Positions 34,070-43,191 of a stretch of 64,000 bases of DNA are shown here, piece after piece. The notes beneath the pieces were generated by a model that was given only the letters and a program-made list of their open reading frames with translations, made no database searches and was not told the origin of the DNA. Location of the stretch: positions 3,635,895-3,699,894 of the forward strand of contig NZ_ASHX02000001.1 in the NCBI RefSeq assembly GCF_000478605.2, read 5' to 3'. Source of the stretch: Streptomyces thermolilacinus SPC6 (GTDB lineage Bacteria > Actinomycetota > Actinomycetes > Streptomycetales > Streptomycetaceae). Each line of letters begins with the position of its first letter. Within the stretch, counting starts at the first letter, position 1. Both the position numbers and the translations under genes were made by a program.

Positions 34070-37000
34070 TCAGGCGGCCGCCGACGGGGCCAGCAGGGCC
34101 CGGACGTCGTCCGCCTCCGGCGCGCCCAGCCGCTCGTACAGGGCCAGGGCCTCGCGCAGGCAGGCGCGGGCGCGGTCGGTCTGCCCGAGCACCCGCAGCG
34201 CCTTCCCGAGCAGCACCAGGATGTTGCCCCGCATCTGGTCCCCGCCGATGCAGCCGAGCGCCAGCGCCTGTTCCGCGTGCTGGGCGGCGCGTGCGGGCTG
34301 CCGGGACCTGAACCGGGCCTCCGCGATGCGGAAGTGCGTCGCCCCCTCCCACAGCCGCTGCCGGTTCCTGGTGAAGATCCGCAGCGCCTCCGCGAACTCG
34401 TCGAGGGCCTCCGTGTGGCGCTCCGCGTGGCTGAGGGCCACCCCCAGCGCGTAACGGCCGTTCGCCAGACGCATCGTGAGCCCCAGCCGGTCGTAGATCT
34501 CGATGCCCTGGCGCGCCAGGTCTATGGCGCTGGACGAGCGCCCGGTGAGCAGGTGGACGCGGGACAGGTTGCACAGGGCGGTCGCCACACTGGGCAGGTT
34601 GCCGACCTCCCGGGAGCCGTCCGTGGCCCGTACGAGGTGCTCCTCGGCGTCCCCGTACCGGCCCTGCATGATGGCGATGATCCCCCGGTCGTTGTCCGCC
34701 CAGTACACGGGCGCCGGGTCGCCCGCCGCGACCGCCAGGTCGCGGGCCACGCGGGCCTCGCGGTCGGCCTCGTCGTAGCGGCCCGCCACCAGGTGGACGT
34801 TGCTGAGCGTCGTACGGGCGCGCCCCTCCGTGCGGGCGTCGCCCGCCGCCCGCGCGGCCTCGCACGCGGCGACGGCGGCCGACTCGTACTGCTTGGAGTT
34901 CGCGCCGGACTCCGTGAGGTCCTTCGCCGCCCACAGCAGGTCCACCGCGCGGCGCAGGTGGCTGCCGGGTGTGGCGCACGCGGTGGCCTGGCGGACGCAC
35001 GCCAGTACGCAGTTGGCCTCCCGGTACAGCCAGTCCTGCGCCTCGTGCCGGTCCGTGAAGGCGAGGCCCTCGTACGTGGTGGGCTCCAGGTGGTCGACCA
35101 GGCGGTCGCCGGGGCGTTCGATGGCGTACACGCGGGCCACGGTCGCCAGGTAGAAGTCCAGGAGGCGCGACCTCGCCGCCTCGCGCTCCGCCGGGGGCTG
35201 CTCGTCGCGCTCGGCGCACACGCGGGCGTACAGCCGGACCAGGTCGTGGAAGCGGTAGCGGCCCGGCGCGGCCGACTCCAGCAGCGACGTGTCGACGAGG
35301 CCCTCCAGCAGGTCCTCGGTCTCCTCCGGCGGCAGGTCCAGCGCCGCGGCGGCCGCCGCCACGGAGATGTCGGGCCCGTCCGCGAGGCCCAGCAGGCGGA
35401 ACGCGCGGGCCTGCGCGGGCTCCAGCTGCCCGTAGCCCAGCTCGAACGTGGCCTTCACCGCCAGGTCGCCGGCCCGCAGCTCGTCCAGGCGGCGCCGCTC
35501 GTCGGCGAGCTTCGCCGCCAGCACGGACACCGTCCAGGTGCGCCGCGAGGCCAGCCGGGACGCGGCGATCCGGATGGCCAGCGGCAGGAACCCGCACGCC
35601 GCGACCACGTCGAGCGCCGCCTCCCGCTCGGCCCGCACCCGCTCGGCGCCCACGATGCGGGTGAACAGGTGGAGGGCCTCGTCCGGGGACATCACGTCCA
35701 GGTCCACCAGGTGCGCGCCCGCCAGGTCGAGCATCCGGACGCGGCTGGTGACGAGGGCCGCGCAGCCTTCCGTGCCGGGCAGCAGCGGCCGTACCTGCGC
35801 GGCGTCGCGGGCGTTGTCCAGCAGGACGAGGACGCGGCGCCCGGCGAGCGTCGAGCGGTACAGCGCGGCCCGCTCCTCCAGGGTCTCCGGGACCTGGTCG
35901 TCCGGTGTGCCCAGGGCCCGCAGGAACGAGCCGAGGACGGTCTCCGGCTCGGCGGCCCGCGAACCGGCGCCCATCAGGTCCACGTACAGCTGCCCGTCCG
36001 GGAAGCGGGGCCGCGCCTGGTGCGCCACGTGGACGGCGAGGGTCGTCTTGCCGACGCCGCCGATGCCCGCGAGTGCCGACACGGCCATGACGGAGCCCTC
36101 GGCGGTGGAGAGCAGGTCGCCCAGCTCCCTCACGAACGCCGCCCGGCCGGTGAAGTCCGGGACGGAGGCGGGCAGTTGCGCGGGGCGGGCGACGGCGGCC
36201 TTGGCGGGGGCGGGCTGTTCGACGGGCTGGGCCAGTTCGCTGTCGGCCTGGAGGATGCGGTGCTGGAGCCGGGCCAGTTCGGGGCGCGGGTCGACGCCCA
36301 GCTCGTCGGCGAGGAGGCGGCGTGTGTCGGCGTACACGGCGAGCGCCTCGGCCTGGCGGCCGCTGCGGTACAGGGCGAGCATCAGCAGCTCCCGCAGCCG
36401 TTCGCGCAGCGGGTGCGCGGCGGTCAGCGCGGTCAGCTCGGACACGGCCTCCGCGTGCCGGCCGCACTCCAGATCCAGGTCGAGGCGGGTCTCGACGAGC
36501 TGGAGCCGCCACTCCTCCAGGCGGGCGCGCTGGGTCTCGGCGTACGGCCCCGGTACGGAGGCGAGGGGTTCGCCGTCCCACAGGCCGAGCGCCTTGTTGA
36601 TCAGCGTGACGGCCTGGGCGCGGTCCCCGCCCAGGCGGGCCTTCTCGGCCTCGGCGGCCAGTTCCTGCGCCACGTGCAGGTCGAGCGCGTCGGGGGCGCC
36701 CCGCACGGCGTACCCGCCGGACTCGGTGACCAGGACGCCGGGCGGGAGGACCTTGCGGAGGCGGGAGGCGTACGTGCGGAGCGCGGCGAGCGCCTGTGAC
36801 GGGGGCTCCTCGCCCCAGATGGCGTCGATCAGCTCGGCGGCCGTCGCCGTGCGGCCCTCGCGCAGCAGCAGCGCGGCGAGCAGGGCGCGCTGCTGGGGGG
36901 AGCCGGACGGGAGCGGTTCGCCGTCGTACCAGGCCCGTACGGGCCCGAGCACCGCGAACCGCAGGTCGGCACGGCCCTGGGCGGCGTCGGGCGCTTCCGT

Positions 37001-37213
37001 GGCGGGCCGGTCGGCGTCGTCCGCGGGGACGGCACGCAGCCCGTCGCCGCCGCCTTCCGCCTCCGGGACGGCTCGGGGCGCGCCGGTGTCGCCGCTCGCG
37101 GCCGCGCGCGGTCCGCCGGGGGCCAGGCCGTCGTCCGGTGCCTGACCGCCCGGTGCCTGCGCCTGCCGTGGAACACGCTGCTCCGGCACTCGCGGCCCGT
37201 TGCCACGGCCCAT
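34070..37213 (-). CDS. afsR: AfsR, SARP-type transcriptional activator ATPase
   Basis: 1047 residues: a Pro/Ala-rich N-terminal extension (1-82), OmpR-type winged helix (84-175), bacterial transcriptional activation domain (about 180-325), 'DFTGRAAFVREL' motif, NB-ARC/STAND ATPase with Walker A GIGGVGKTTLA (383-393; Lys389), and C-terminal tetratricopeptide repeats (about 730-1040). Phosphorylated by AfsK, it binds DNA and recruits RNA polymerase to afsS; this is known for S. coelicolor AfsR (993 residues). The extension may be natural or a start further upstream than true. The gene lies upstream of afsS and divergent from a pentapeptide protein. Confidence 0.95.
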   Translation of the reverse strand: MGRGNGPRVPEQRVPRQAQAPGGQAPDDGLAPGGPRAAASGDTGAPRAVPEAEGGGDGLRAVPADDADRPATEAPDAAQGRADLRFAVLGPVRAWYDGEPLPSGSPQQRALLAALLLREGRTATAAELIDAIWGEEPPSQALAALRTYASRLRKVLPPGVLVTESGGYAVRGAPDALDLHVAQELAAEAEKARLGGDRAQAVTLINKALGLWDGEPLASVPGPYAETQRARLEEWRLQLVETRLDLDLECGRHAEAVSELTALTAAHPLRERLRELLMLALYRSGRQAEALAVYADTRRLLADELGVDPRPELARLQHRILQADSELAQPVEQPAPAKAAVARPAQLPASVPDFTGRAAFVRELGDLLSTAEGSVMAVSALAGIGGVGKTTLAVHVAHQARPRFPDGQLYVDLMGAGSRAAEPETVLGSFLRALGTPDDQVPETLEERAALYRSTLAGRRVLVLLDNARDAAQVRPLLPGTEGCAALVTSRVRMLDLAGAHLVDLDVMSPDEALHLFTRIVGAERVRAEREAALDVVAACGFLPLAIRIAASRLASRRTWTVSVLAAKLADERRRLDELRAGDLAVKATFELGYGQLEPAQARAFRLLGLADGPDISVAAAAAALDLPPEETEDLLEGLVDTSLLESAAPGRYRFHDLVRLYARVCAERDEQPPAEREAARSRLLDFYLATVARVYAIERPGDRLVDHLEPTTYEGLAFTDRHEAQDWLYREANCVLACVRQATACATPGSHLRRAVDLLWAAKDLTESGANSKQYESAAVAACEAARAAGDARTEGRARTTLSNVHLVAGRYDEADREARVARDLAVAAGDPAPVYWADNDRGIIAIMQGRYGDAEEHLVRATDGSREVGNLPSVATALCNLSRVHLLTGRSSSAIDLARQGIEIYDRLGLTMRLANGRYALGVALSHAERHTEALDEFAEALRIFTRNRQRLWEGATHFRIAEARFRSRQPARAAQHAEQALALGCIGGDQMRGNILVLLGKALRVLGQTDRARACLREALALYERLGAPEADDVRALLAPSAAA

Positions 37214-37318
37214 AGCTCCCCCTGCCCGTACCGCTGGTATCGCCGCCCACAGTCTGCCTTGTGAACGGCGGGCGCGTCAGCATCGGGCGACGCTCCGCAC
37301 AAGGTCGTGACACATCCC

Positions 37319-37347
37319 GACGACATGGGCACATGTGACGTGTCGTC
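37319..37347. promoter_or_regulatory. Nested palindrome between afsR and pentapeptide gene
   Basis: GACGACA (37319-37325) and TGTCGTC (37341-37347) enclose CACATGTG (37330-37337), a perfect 8-base palindrome. It lies in the 164-base divergent control region, so could be an operator for afsR, the pentapeptide gene or both. Confidence 0.55.
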
Positions 37348-37377
37348 ATATCGGCGCTTGTGCGCTTGGATCGGGGG

Positions 37378-37971
37378 ATGCCGATCACACGTGACCTCGT
37401 CGTACGGGGCGAGGACTGGTACGCGCGCGAACTGGGCCCGTGCGACGTGTTCGAGGAGTGCGTCTTCTACGACACGGACTGGACGGAGGGCGTCAGCGAG
37501 GGCGCGTCCTTCGCCGACTGCACCTTCTCCGGGGTGCGGTTCAACGCGTCCCGGCACACGGGGTCGGCGTTCACCAACTGCTCGTTCCGGCGGTGCGTGT
37601 TCTTCGACGCGCGGTTCGAGGGCTGCAAGGCGGTCGGCAGCCGGTTCCAGGAGTCGGAGTTCAACCTGTTCGTGGTGGACGGCGGTGACTGGTCGTACGC
37701 CGGGTTCGGCGGGGCCGACCTGCGCGGGGCCGAGCTGGACGGGGTGCGGCTGCGGGAGGCCGACCTGGCGGGCGCCCGCCTGGACGAGGCCGTGGTCACC
37801 CGCTGCGACCTGTCCGGCGCCCACCTGCGGGCCGCCCGCCTGCGCGGCGCCGACCTGCGGGGCAGCGACCTGTCGGCCCTCGACCCGAGGACGGTGGACG
37901 CGGCGGGCGCCCGCATCGACCTCCACCAGGCCACGGTCCTCGCGACGGCCCTCGGCTACGAGGTTGCCTGA
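37378..37971 (+). CDS. Pentapeptide-repeat protein
   Basis: 197 residues made of A(D/N)LxG-like five-residue repeats, clearest at the C-terminal half ('GADLRGAELDGVRLREADLA', 'GARLDEAVVTRCDLSGAHLR'). These fold as a right-handed quadrilateral beta-helix. Some members (MfpA, Qnr) mimic DNA and protect gyrase, but the N-terminal half here has irregular Cys/Phe-rich repeats ('FEECVFYDTDW') as in the McbG-like/uncharacterised group. ATG (MPITRDL) is chosen; a GTG six codons upstream is possible. Divergent from afsR. Confidence 0.88.
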   Translation: MPITRDLVVRGEDWYARELGPCDVFEECVFYDTDWTEGVSEGASFADCTFSGVRFNASRHTGSAFTNCSFRRCVFFDARFEGCKAVGSRFQESEFNLFVVDGGDWSYAGFGGADLRGAELDGVRLREADLAGARLDEAVVTRCDLSGAHLRAARLRGADLRGSDLSALDPRTVDAAGARIDLHQATVLATALGYEVA

Positions 37972-38031
37972 TCCGTCCCGCCCGGCGGCCCCGGCGCCCC
38001 GCACCCGCCCCCGGCCACACCGGCGGGGTCC

Positions 38032-38781
38032 TCAGCCGAGGCCGCCCGTCGCGCGGATGTTCTGGCCGGTGACCCACGCCCCGTCCGGGCCCACCAGGAA
38101 CGCCACGACCGCCGCGATGTCGGACGGCTCGCCGAGGCGGCCCAGCGGGGTGAGTCCGACGGCCATGTCCAGGGCCTCCGGCGGGTTCGTGCCGCGCAGC
38201 AGGGCGGTGTCCGTCGCGCCGGGTGACACGGTGTTGACGGTGATCCCGCGCGGGCCCAGCTCCACCGCCGCGGCCGCCGTCAGCTGCTCCAGCGCGCCCT
38301 TGCTCATCATGTACGGCACGATGCCGCGCCCCGGCCGGGTCGTGTTGAGCGTCGAGACGTTGACGATCCGGCCGCCCTCCGGCATGAACCGGGCCGCGTA
38401 CCGGACGGTGAGGAACGCCGCCCTCGCGTTGACCGTCATCGCCCGGTCGAACAGCTCCTCGCCCGTCTCGTCCAGCGGCGTCGGGGTGAAGCCGACGGCC
38501 GCGTTGTTGACCAGGACCGCGACCTTCCCGGACGCCGACTCCTCCGACGCGGTGCGCATCAGCTCCTCGGCCGCGCCCGGCTCGGCCAGGTCCAGCAGTA
38601 CGGCGCGGGCGCTGCCACCGGCCGCCTTCACCTCCCGCACGACGTCCTCGGCGGCCTCCCGCTCGTGCGCGTAGTTGAAGAAGACCTCCGCGCCGTCCTG
38701 TGCGAGCCGTTCCACGATGCCCCGGCCGATCCCCCGCGAACCTCCGGTGACGACGGCTGTCCTGCCCCGTAAGACGCCCAT
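38032..38781 (-). CDS. Short-chain dehydrogenase/reductase
   Basis: 249 residues, classical SDR: TGGSRGIGRG (12-21) for NADP(H), 'LVNNAAVGF' (about 90-98), catalytic Ser in 'VNVSTLN', Tyr and Lys in 'YMMSKGALEQL', and 'TVNTVSPGATDTALL'. It is close to FabG-like 3-oxoacyl reductases and sugar/steroid SDRs; the substrate is open. Converges with the pentapeptide gene and is divergent from the oxygenase operon. Confidence 0.93.
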   Translation of the reverse strand: MGVLRGRTAVVTGGSRGIGRGIVERLAQDGAEVFFNYAHEREAAEDVVREVKAAGGSARAVLLDLAEPGAAEELMRTASEESASGKVAVLVNNAAVGFTPTPLDETGEELFDRAMTVNARAAFLTVRYAARFMPEGGRIVNVSTLNTTRPGRGIVPYMMSKGALEQLTAAAAVELGPRGITVNTVSPGATDTALLRGTNPPEALDMAVGLTPLGRLGEPSDIAAVVAFLVGPDGAWVTGQNIRATGGLG

Positions 38782-38942
38782 GGTCCCTCCCCGTGCTTTT
38801 CGCCCCTGTGGCGTTCGGAGCCTCCGAATCTAGGGGCCGCCAGCAGGGCGCGGGGCCGTTTTCGTCAAGCGCCCGTACGGGGCGGCGGGAACCGGACATG
38901 CGGGGCGCGGGGGCCCGCCGTATGGTCGGAAACACGCCGTAT

Positions 38943-38960
38943 GTCCCCCACCAGGGGGAC
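38943..38960 (+). promoter_or_regulatory. Leader hairpin upstream of oxygenase-dehydratase operon
   Basis: GTCCCCC - ACCA - GGGGGAC, a 7-bp stem with 4-base loop, 22 bases before the ATG and just ahead of the AGGAGG ribosome site. Possible operator or attenuator. Confidence 0.4.
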
Positions 38961-38982
38961 GTCCTCCAGCAGAGGAGGCGAC

Positions 38983-39867
38983 ATGGCCTCTGTGCCGACC
39001 AAGCCTTCCAGGCCGACCAGGCCGGCGGCCGCATCCTCCGCGACGGCCACCCGGGGCGCACCGCCCCAGGCCCCCGCCCTCGACCCCCTCTTCACCGCCG
39101 TGGACGTGCCCGCGTTCACCGGCCGGCACCTCGCCCGGCTCGCGGGCGGCACGCTCGCCGCCGTACGCGTCCCCGGGTTCCTCGGGCCCGACCGGTGCCG
39201 GGCCGTCACCGGGGCGCTGGACCGGCTGCCGACCGCGCCGTACGACCCCGGCCGGGTGCCGACGCCCGTGCTGCGGTTCGGGCCCGCGCTCAACGACTAC
39301 CGGATGCCCGGCGGCGGACTGGACGCCGACCGCTACTGGGCCGAGGCCGACGCCGCGCGGGCCGCGTGGGAGCGCGCCGCGATCCGCCCGGACCCGGTCG
39401 CGCACGCCCTGGACCGGCTCGGCGAGGCGTGGGGCGCGCCGGCCGTGCCCGCCACCATCGGGGGCCGCCCCGCCTTCGGCGGCACCCTGCGGGAGATCAA
39501 CGCCGGGCTGCTGATGCACTACGACGACATCAACCGCGAGTTCCCCGACGGCCTCTTCGACCAGGACGTCGTCGCGCAGCTGGCGTTCAACCTGTACGTG
39601 AGCGTCGCGTCGGGCGGCGGGGCCACCACCGTGTGGCGCCACCGCTGGGACCCGGCCGACGAGGATTACCGCGACGCGTACGGCTACCAACCGCGCGCCG
39701 TCGAGGGCTGCCAGTACGTGGAGCTGCCGCCGCACCTCGGCGACGGGCTGCTGTTCGACCCGGCCCACTTCCACGCGGTGGCGCCCAACCGGGGCGCCGG
39801 GCGGCGCGTCGCCTTCGCGTTCTTCGTGGGCCTCACGAGCGGCGGCCGGCTCGTCGTATGGTCCTGA
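38983..39867 (+). CDS. 2-oxoglutarate/Fe(II) oxygenase-like protein
   Basis: 294 residues. The double-stranded beta-helix part carries 'LLMHYDDINREFP' (His179-x-Asp181), 'LLFDPAHFHAVAPNR' (His262 or His264) and 'GRRVAFAFFVG' (Arg274, for 2-oxoglutarate), which together fit the HxD...H...R facial triad. The first ~40 residues are low complexity. The substrate may be a free or carrier-bound amino acid. Strong AGGAGG site. Its stop is one base before the start of a PLP dehydratase gene, so the two are co-translated and probably act in sequence. Confidence 0.82.
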   Translation: MASVPTKPSRPTRPAAASSATATRGAPPQAPALDPLFTAVDVPAFTGRHLARLAGGTLAAVRVPGFLGPDRCRAVTGALDRLPTAPYDPGRVPTPVLRFGPALNDYRMPGGGLDADRYWAEADAARAAWERAAIRPDPVAHALDRLGEAWGAPAVPATIGGRPAFGGTLREINAGLLMHYDDINREFPDGLFDQDVVAQLAFNLYVSVASGGGATTVWRHRWDPADEDYRDAYGYQPRAVEGCQYVELPPHLGDGLLFDPAHFHAVAPNRGAGRRVAFAFFVGLTSGGRLVVWS

Positions 39868-39868
39868 C

Positions 39869-40807
39869 ATGGATGACCTCAGCCTCAGGTACGAGGACGT
39901 GAAGGCCGCGACCGAGCGGGTCGAGGGGCGGGTCCGGCCCCTGGCGGTGGCGCCCGGCGACGATGCCGGGACCTGGTTCGCGCTGGAGTACCTCCAGCAC
40001 ACGGGATCCTTCAAGGCGCGCGGCGCGATCAACTTCATCCGCAGCCACCAGGAGGCCGGCACCCTCCCCGAGGCGGGCGTCACCATCGCCTCGGGGGGCA
40101 ACGCCGGTCTCGCCTGCGCGTGGGCGGCCCGCGCCCAGGGCGTACGGGCGACGGTGTTCCTGCCGGAGAGCGCGCCGCCCGTGAAGGTGGCCCGGCTGCG
40201 CGGGTACGGCGCCGACGTGCGGCTGTCCGGATTGGAGTACGCCGAGGCGCTGGAGGCCTGCCGCGCGTACGCCGCCGGGAGCGGGGCGCTCGCCTCCCAC
40301 GCGTACGACCATCCGCTGATCGCGGCGGGAGCGGGCACGCTCATGGAGGAGCTGCACCAGCGGCTGCCCCGGCTGGACACGGTCGTCGTGTCCGTCGGCG
40401 GGGGCGGGCTGTTCGCCGGGGTCGCCGCGTCGGCGCACGAGCACGGCGTACGGGTCGTGGCCGTCGAGCCGGAGGAGTGCCGGGCGCTGAACGCGGCGCT
40501 GGAGGCGGGCGAGGTCGTGGACGTCCCCGTCAGGTCGGTCGCCGCCGACGCGCTGGGCGCCCGGCGGGTCACACGGCTGGCGCTGGACGCGGCGCGGCGG
40601 TACGACGTGCGCTCGGTGCTCGTGGCGGACGAGGAGATCACGCGCGCCCGGCAGGACCTGTGGGACGAGTACCGGATCGCCGTCGAGCACGCGGCGTCCA
40701 CGGCGCTGGCCGGGCTTCGCGCCTACGGGCCCGCCGACGGCGAGCGCGTCGCGGTCGTCCTGTGCGGGGCGAACACGGACCCGGGCGACCTGACGCGCCC
40801 GGCCTGA
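39869..40807 (+). CDS. PLP-dependent serine/threonine dehydratase-like enzyme
   Basis: 312 residues of fold-type II PLP enzymes: 'QHTGSFKARGA' with PLP Lys49, the carboxylate loop 'IASGGNAGLACA' (usual SSGNHG replaced by SGGNAG), and phosphate loop 'SVGGGGLFAGVA'. Family reaction: water loss and deamination of beta-hydroxy amino acids to 2-oxo acids; related enzymes are racemases. There is no ACT regulatory domain, so catabolic or specialised type. Coupled to the upstream oxygenase gene, which could create the beta-hydroxy amino acid. Confidence 0.9.
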   Translation: MDDLSLRYEDVKAATERVEGRVRPLAVAPGDDAGTWFALEYLQHTGSFKARGAINFIRSHQEAGTLPEAGVTIASGGNAGLACAWAARAQGVRATVFLPESAPPVKVARLRGYGADVRLSGLEYAEALEACRAYAAGSGALASHAYDHPLIAAGAGTLMEELHQRLPRLDTVVVSVGGGGLFAGVAASAHEHGVRVVAVEPEECRALNAALEAGEVVDVPVRSVAADALGARRVTRLALDAARRYDVRSVLVADEEITRARQDLWDEYRIAVEHAASTALAGLRAYGPADGERVAVVLCGANTDPGDLTRPA

Positions 40808-40984
40808 ACACGCGCCGCGGGGCGCGGGGGTCCCCCGACGCGGGCCGGAGAACGGCGCGGAAACAAGCACGGGAAATTTTTGAAAGGGGCAAAGCGGACA
40901 GGGCTGCGGTTCCCGTATGCCGAACAGCCGCCGTCACGGCTAAGAGATGCATGATTCAAAACTGAACAGACCATGAAATCCTTG

Positions 40985-41008
40985 CTGCGGGTCCGTTTCA
41001 TCCCGCAG
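40985..41008 (+). promoter_or_regulatory. Hairpin in the leader of the APC permease gene
   Basis: CTGCGGG - 10 bases - CCCGCAG. It lies within an AT-richer 240-base upstream region (40808-41076) with a run of AAATTTTTGAAAG near 40873, which probably contains the promoter. Either a terminator of the dehydratase operon or a leader element. Confidence 0.4.
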
Positions 41009-41076
41009 AACTGAAGGCGGAGATCGCGGAGTTCCGCACTCCGGATGTGGAAACCGCAGCACCTAACGTCCTGGGC

Positions 41077-42642
41077 ATGACTCAGGTGGAAGCACGGCCC
41101 CAGGCCGGAGACACGGTAAGGAACGTCGACGCGACGGGCGAGAACGGCGGCGTACGCACCAAGGGCCTCGGCGGGAACTCCGTCGGGCTGATGGGTGGTG
41201 CCGTCATCGGCATCTCGACCGTCGCCCCCGTCTACTGTCTGACCTCGACCCTCGGCGCCACGGTCGGCGAGGTCGGCCTCCAGATGCCCGCGATCTTCCT
41301 CGCGGGATTCCTCCCCATGCTGCTGGTGGCCTTCGCGTACCGCGAGCTGAACCGGGCCGTCCCCGACTGCGGCACCTCCTTCACCTGGTCGGTGAAGGCG
41401 TTCGGCCCCAGGGTCGGCTGGATGTGCGGCTGGGGCCTCCTCGTCGCCACCGTGGTCGTCCTGTCCAACCTGGCCGGTGTCGCCACCTCGTTCTTCTGGC
41501 TGACGGCGGGCGAGATCACCGGTGATCCCTCGATCGCCGCGCTCGACGGCAACAAGGCCGTCCACATCCTCACGACCCTCGCGTTCGTCGCCGTCGCGAC
41601 GTTCGTCAGCTACCGGGGCATCACCGCCACGAAGTCGCTCCAGTACGCCCTGGTCGGCCTCCAGCTCGTCGTGATCGTCCTGTTCGCGGGGATGGCCGTC
41701 ACCAAGGCCGGTGACGTCGCCGGATCCCTGTCCTTCTCCTGGACGTGGATGAACCCCTTCGCGGTCGACTCCTTCGCCGCGTTCACCGCAGGTCTCTCCC
41801 TGTCGATCTTCATCTACTGGGGCTGGGACACCTGCCTGTCCGTGAACGAGGAGAGCGTCGGCAGCGCCCGCACGCCCGGCCGCGCCGCGATGCTCGCCAT
41901 CACCGTGATCGTCTCCTCGTACCTGATGGTCGCCGTCGCCGTGCAGATGTACGCCGGTGTCGGCGAGAAGGGCCTCGGCCTCGGCAACCCGGACACCTCC
42001 GACAACGTCTTCGCCGCCCTGGCCGCCCCGGTCATGGGCTCCGGGCTCGGCATCCTGCTGTTCGTCGCCGTCCTCGCCTCCGCCGCCGCCAGCCTCCAGA
42101 CGACGTTCATCCCCGTCGCCCGCACCGCGCTCGCGATGTCCACGTACGAGGCGTTCCCGCCGGCCTTCGCGAAGGTCCACCCGGTCCACAAGACCCCCGG
42201 CCGCGCGACCGTCGTCGCCGGTGTGGCGACGGGCGTCTTCTACTCGGTGATGACCCTCGTCAGCGAGAACGTCCTGGTGGACACGATCTACGCGCTCGGC
42301 CTGATGATCTGCTTCTACTACGCGATCACCGCCTTCGCCTGTGTCTGGTTCTTCCGCCGCGAGCTGACCGGCTCGGTGCGCGACCTGCTGGTCAAGGGCG
42401 TCCTGCCGGGCCTCGGCGGGCTGATGCTCACGGCCGTGTTCGCCCAGACCCTCATGGACATGTGGGACCCGGCGTACGGCAGCGGCTCGTCGGTCCTCGG
42501 CGTCGGCTCGGTCTTCGTGATCGGTGTCGGGCTGCTGCTGCTCGGCGCGGTCCTCATGGCGGTCATGCACCGCCGCAGCCCGGCGTTCTTCCGGGGCGAG
42601 GTCCTGACGAAGGAGACCCCGGCGCTGGTGGTCGAGGACTGA
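41077..42642 (+). CDS. APC-family amino acid/amine permease
   Basis: About 521 residues with 12 membrane helices, first 'GLMGGAVIGISTVAPVYCLT'. APC signatures: the unwound helix 1 'GGAVIGISTVAPVY' and 'GTSFTWSVKAFGPRVGWMCG' (split over helix 3). It would import an amino acid or amine with protons. A GTG 10 codons earlier (METAAPNVLG) is an alternative start; neither has a strong ribosome site. It follows the oxygenase-dehydratase genes in the same direction but with its own likely promoter, so a substrate link is only a possibility. Confidence 0.92.
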   Translation: MTQVEARPQAGDTVRNVDATGENGGVRTKGLGGNSVGLMGGAVIGISTVAPVYCLTSTLGATVGEVGLQMPAIFLAGFLPMLLVAFAYRELNRAVPDCGTSFTWSVKAFGPRVGWMCGWGLLVATVVVLSNLAGVATSFFWLTAGEITGDPSIAALDGNKAVHILTTLAFVAVATFVSYRGITATKSLQYALVGLQLVVIVLFAGMAVTKAGDVAGSLSFSWTWMNPFAVDSFAAFTAGLSLSIFIYWGWDTCLSVNEESVGSARTPGRAAMLAITVIVSSYLMVAVAVQMYAGVGEKGLGLGNPDTSDNVFAALAAPVMGSGLGILLFVAVLASAAASLQTTFIPVARTALAMSTYEAFPPAFAKVHPVHKTPGRATVVAGVATGVFYSVMTLVSENVLVDTIYALGLMICFYYAITAFACVWFFRRELTGSVRDLLVKGVLPGLGGLMLTAVFAQTLMDMWDPAYGSGSSVLGVGSVFVIGVGLLLLGAVLMAVMHRRSPAFFRGEVLTKETPALVVED

Positions 42643-42679
42643 CCCACCCCGAGGACGAACCACCCCCATCTGAGCCACC

Positions 42680-42716
42680 CGCGGCCGGAGCCCCCGCACA
42701 GGGGACTCCGGCCGCG
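42680..42716. terminator. Long hairpin after the permease gene
   Basis: CGCGGCCGGAGCCCC, 6-base loop, GGGG-A-CTCCGGCCGCG: 15 bp with one bulge, about 40 bases after the permease stop. Confidence 0.7.
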
Positions 42717-42818
42717 CGCGTCCCCGGGGCCCGCCGTCCCGGGCGGCCCCGCCGTCCGGGGTCCCCGCCCGTACGCGCTTCCCGTGCGGGCCGGGCGGCG
42801 CGGGTGCAGGGTGGACGT

Positions 42819-43136
42819 ATGTACGACCTCTACGCCATCGCCGAGGAACACCTCGTCGCCGCCCACCGCTCCGAGCACGGGCGCAGCGCCAACCTCCTGC
42901 TGAGGGAGCGGCCGCTGCGGCAGACCGTCATCGCGCTCACGGCCGGTACGAAGCTCGACGAGCACAACGCACCACCCGCCGCGTCCCTCCAGGTGCTGCG
43001 CGGGGTCGTCAAGCTGAAGTCCGCGACGGACGACATCGAGCTGACCATGGGCGACCTCTTCCTCATCCCGCCCGGGCGGCACAGCCTGACGGCCGTGACG
43101 GACACGGCGTTCCTGCTGACCGCCGTCAACGACTGA
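42819..43136 (+). CDS. Small cupin-domain protein
   Basis: 105 residues, one cupin barrel: 'QTVIALTAGTKLDEHNAPPA' (motif 1, His present, second His replaced by N) and 'MGDLFLIPPGRHSLTAVTDT' (motif 2). The metal site looks incomplete compared with GX5HXHX3-4EX6G, so it may bind a ligand without a metal or be a stress protein. Role unknown. ATG preceded by GGGTGCAGGGTGG. Confidence 0.83.
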   Translation: MYDLYAIAEEHLVAAHRSEHGRSANLLLRERPLRQTVIALTAGTKLDEHNAPPAASLQVLRGVVKLKSATDDIELTMGDLFLIPPGRHSLTAVTDTAFLLTAVND

Positions 43137-43191
43137 CCGCCCCGGCGGCTATTCGTTCGACACGGGGGCCGACGGGGGACAGCATGCGGAC

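Noticed and set aside
32991..37388. 1465-codon minus-strand open frame through afsR and afsS
   Set aside because: Out of frame with AfsR; the AfsR frame has all expected domains, so this is a shadow.
40985..41008. Riboswitch ahead of the APC permease
   Set aside because: Only one simple hairpin; no conserved aptamer core recognised.
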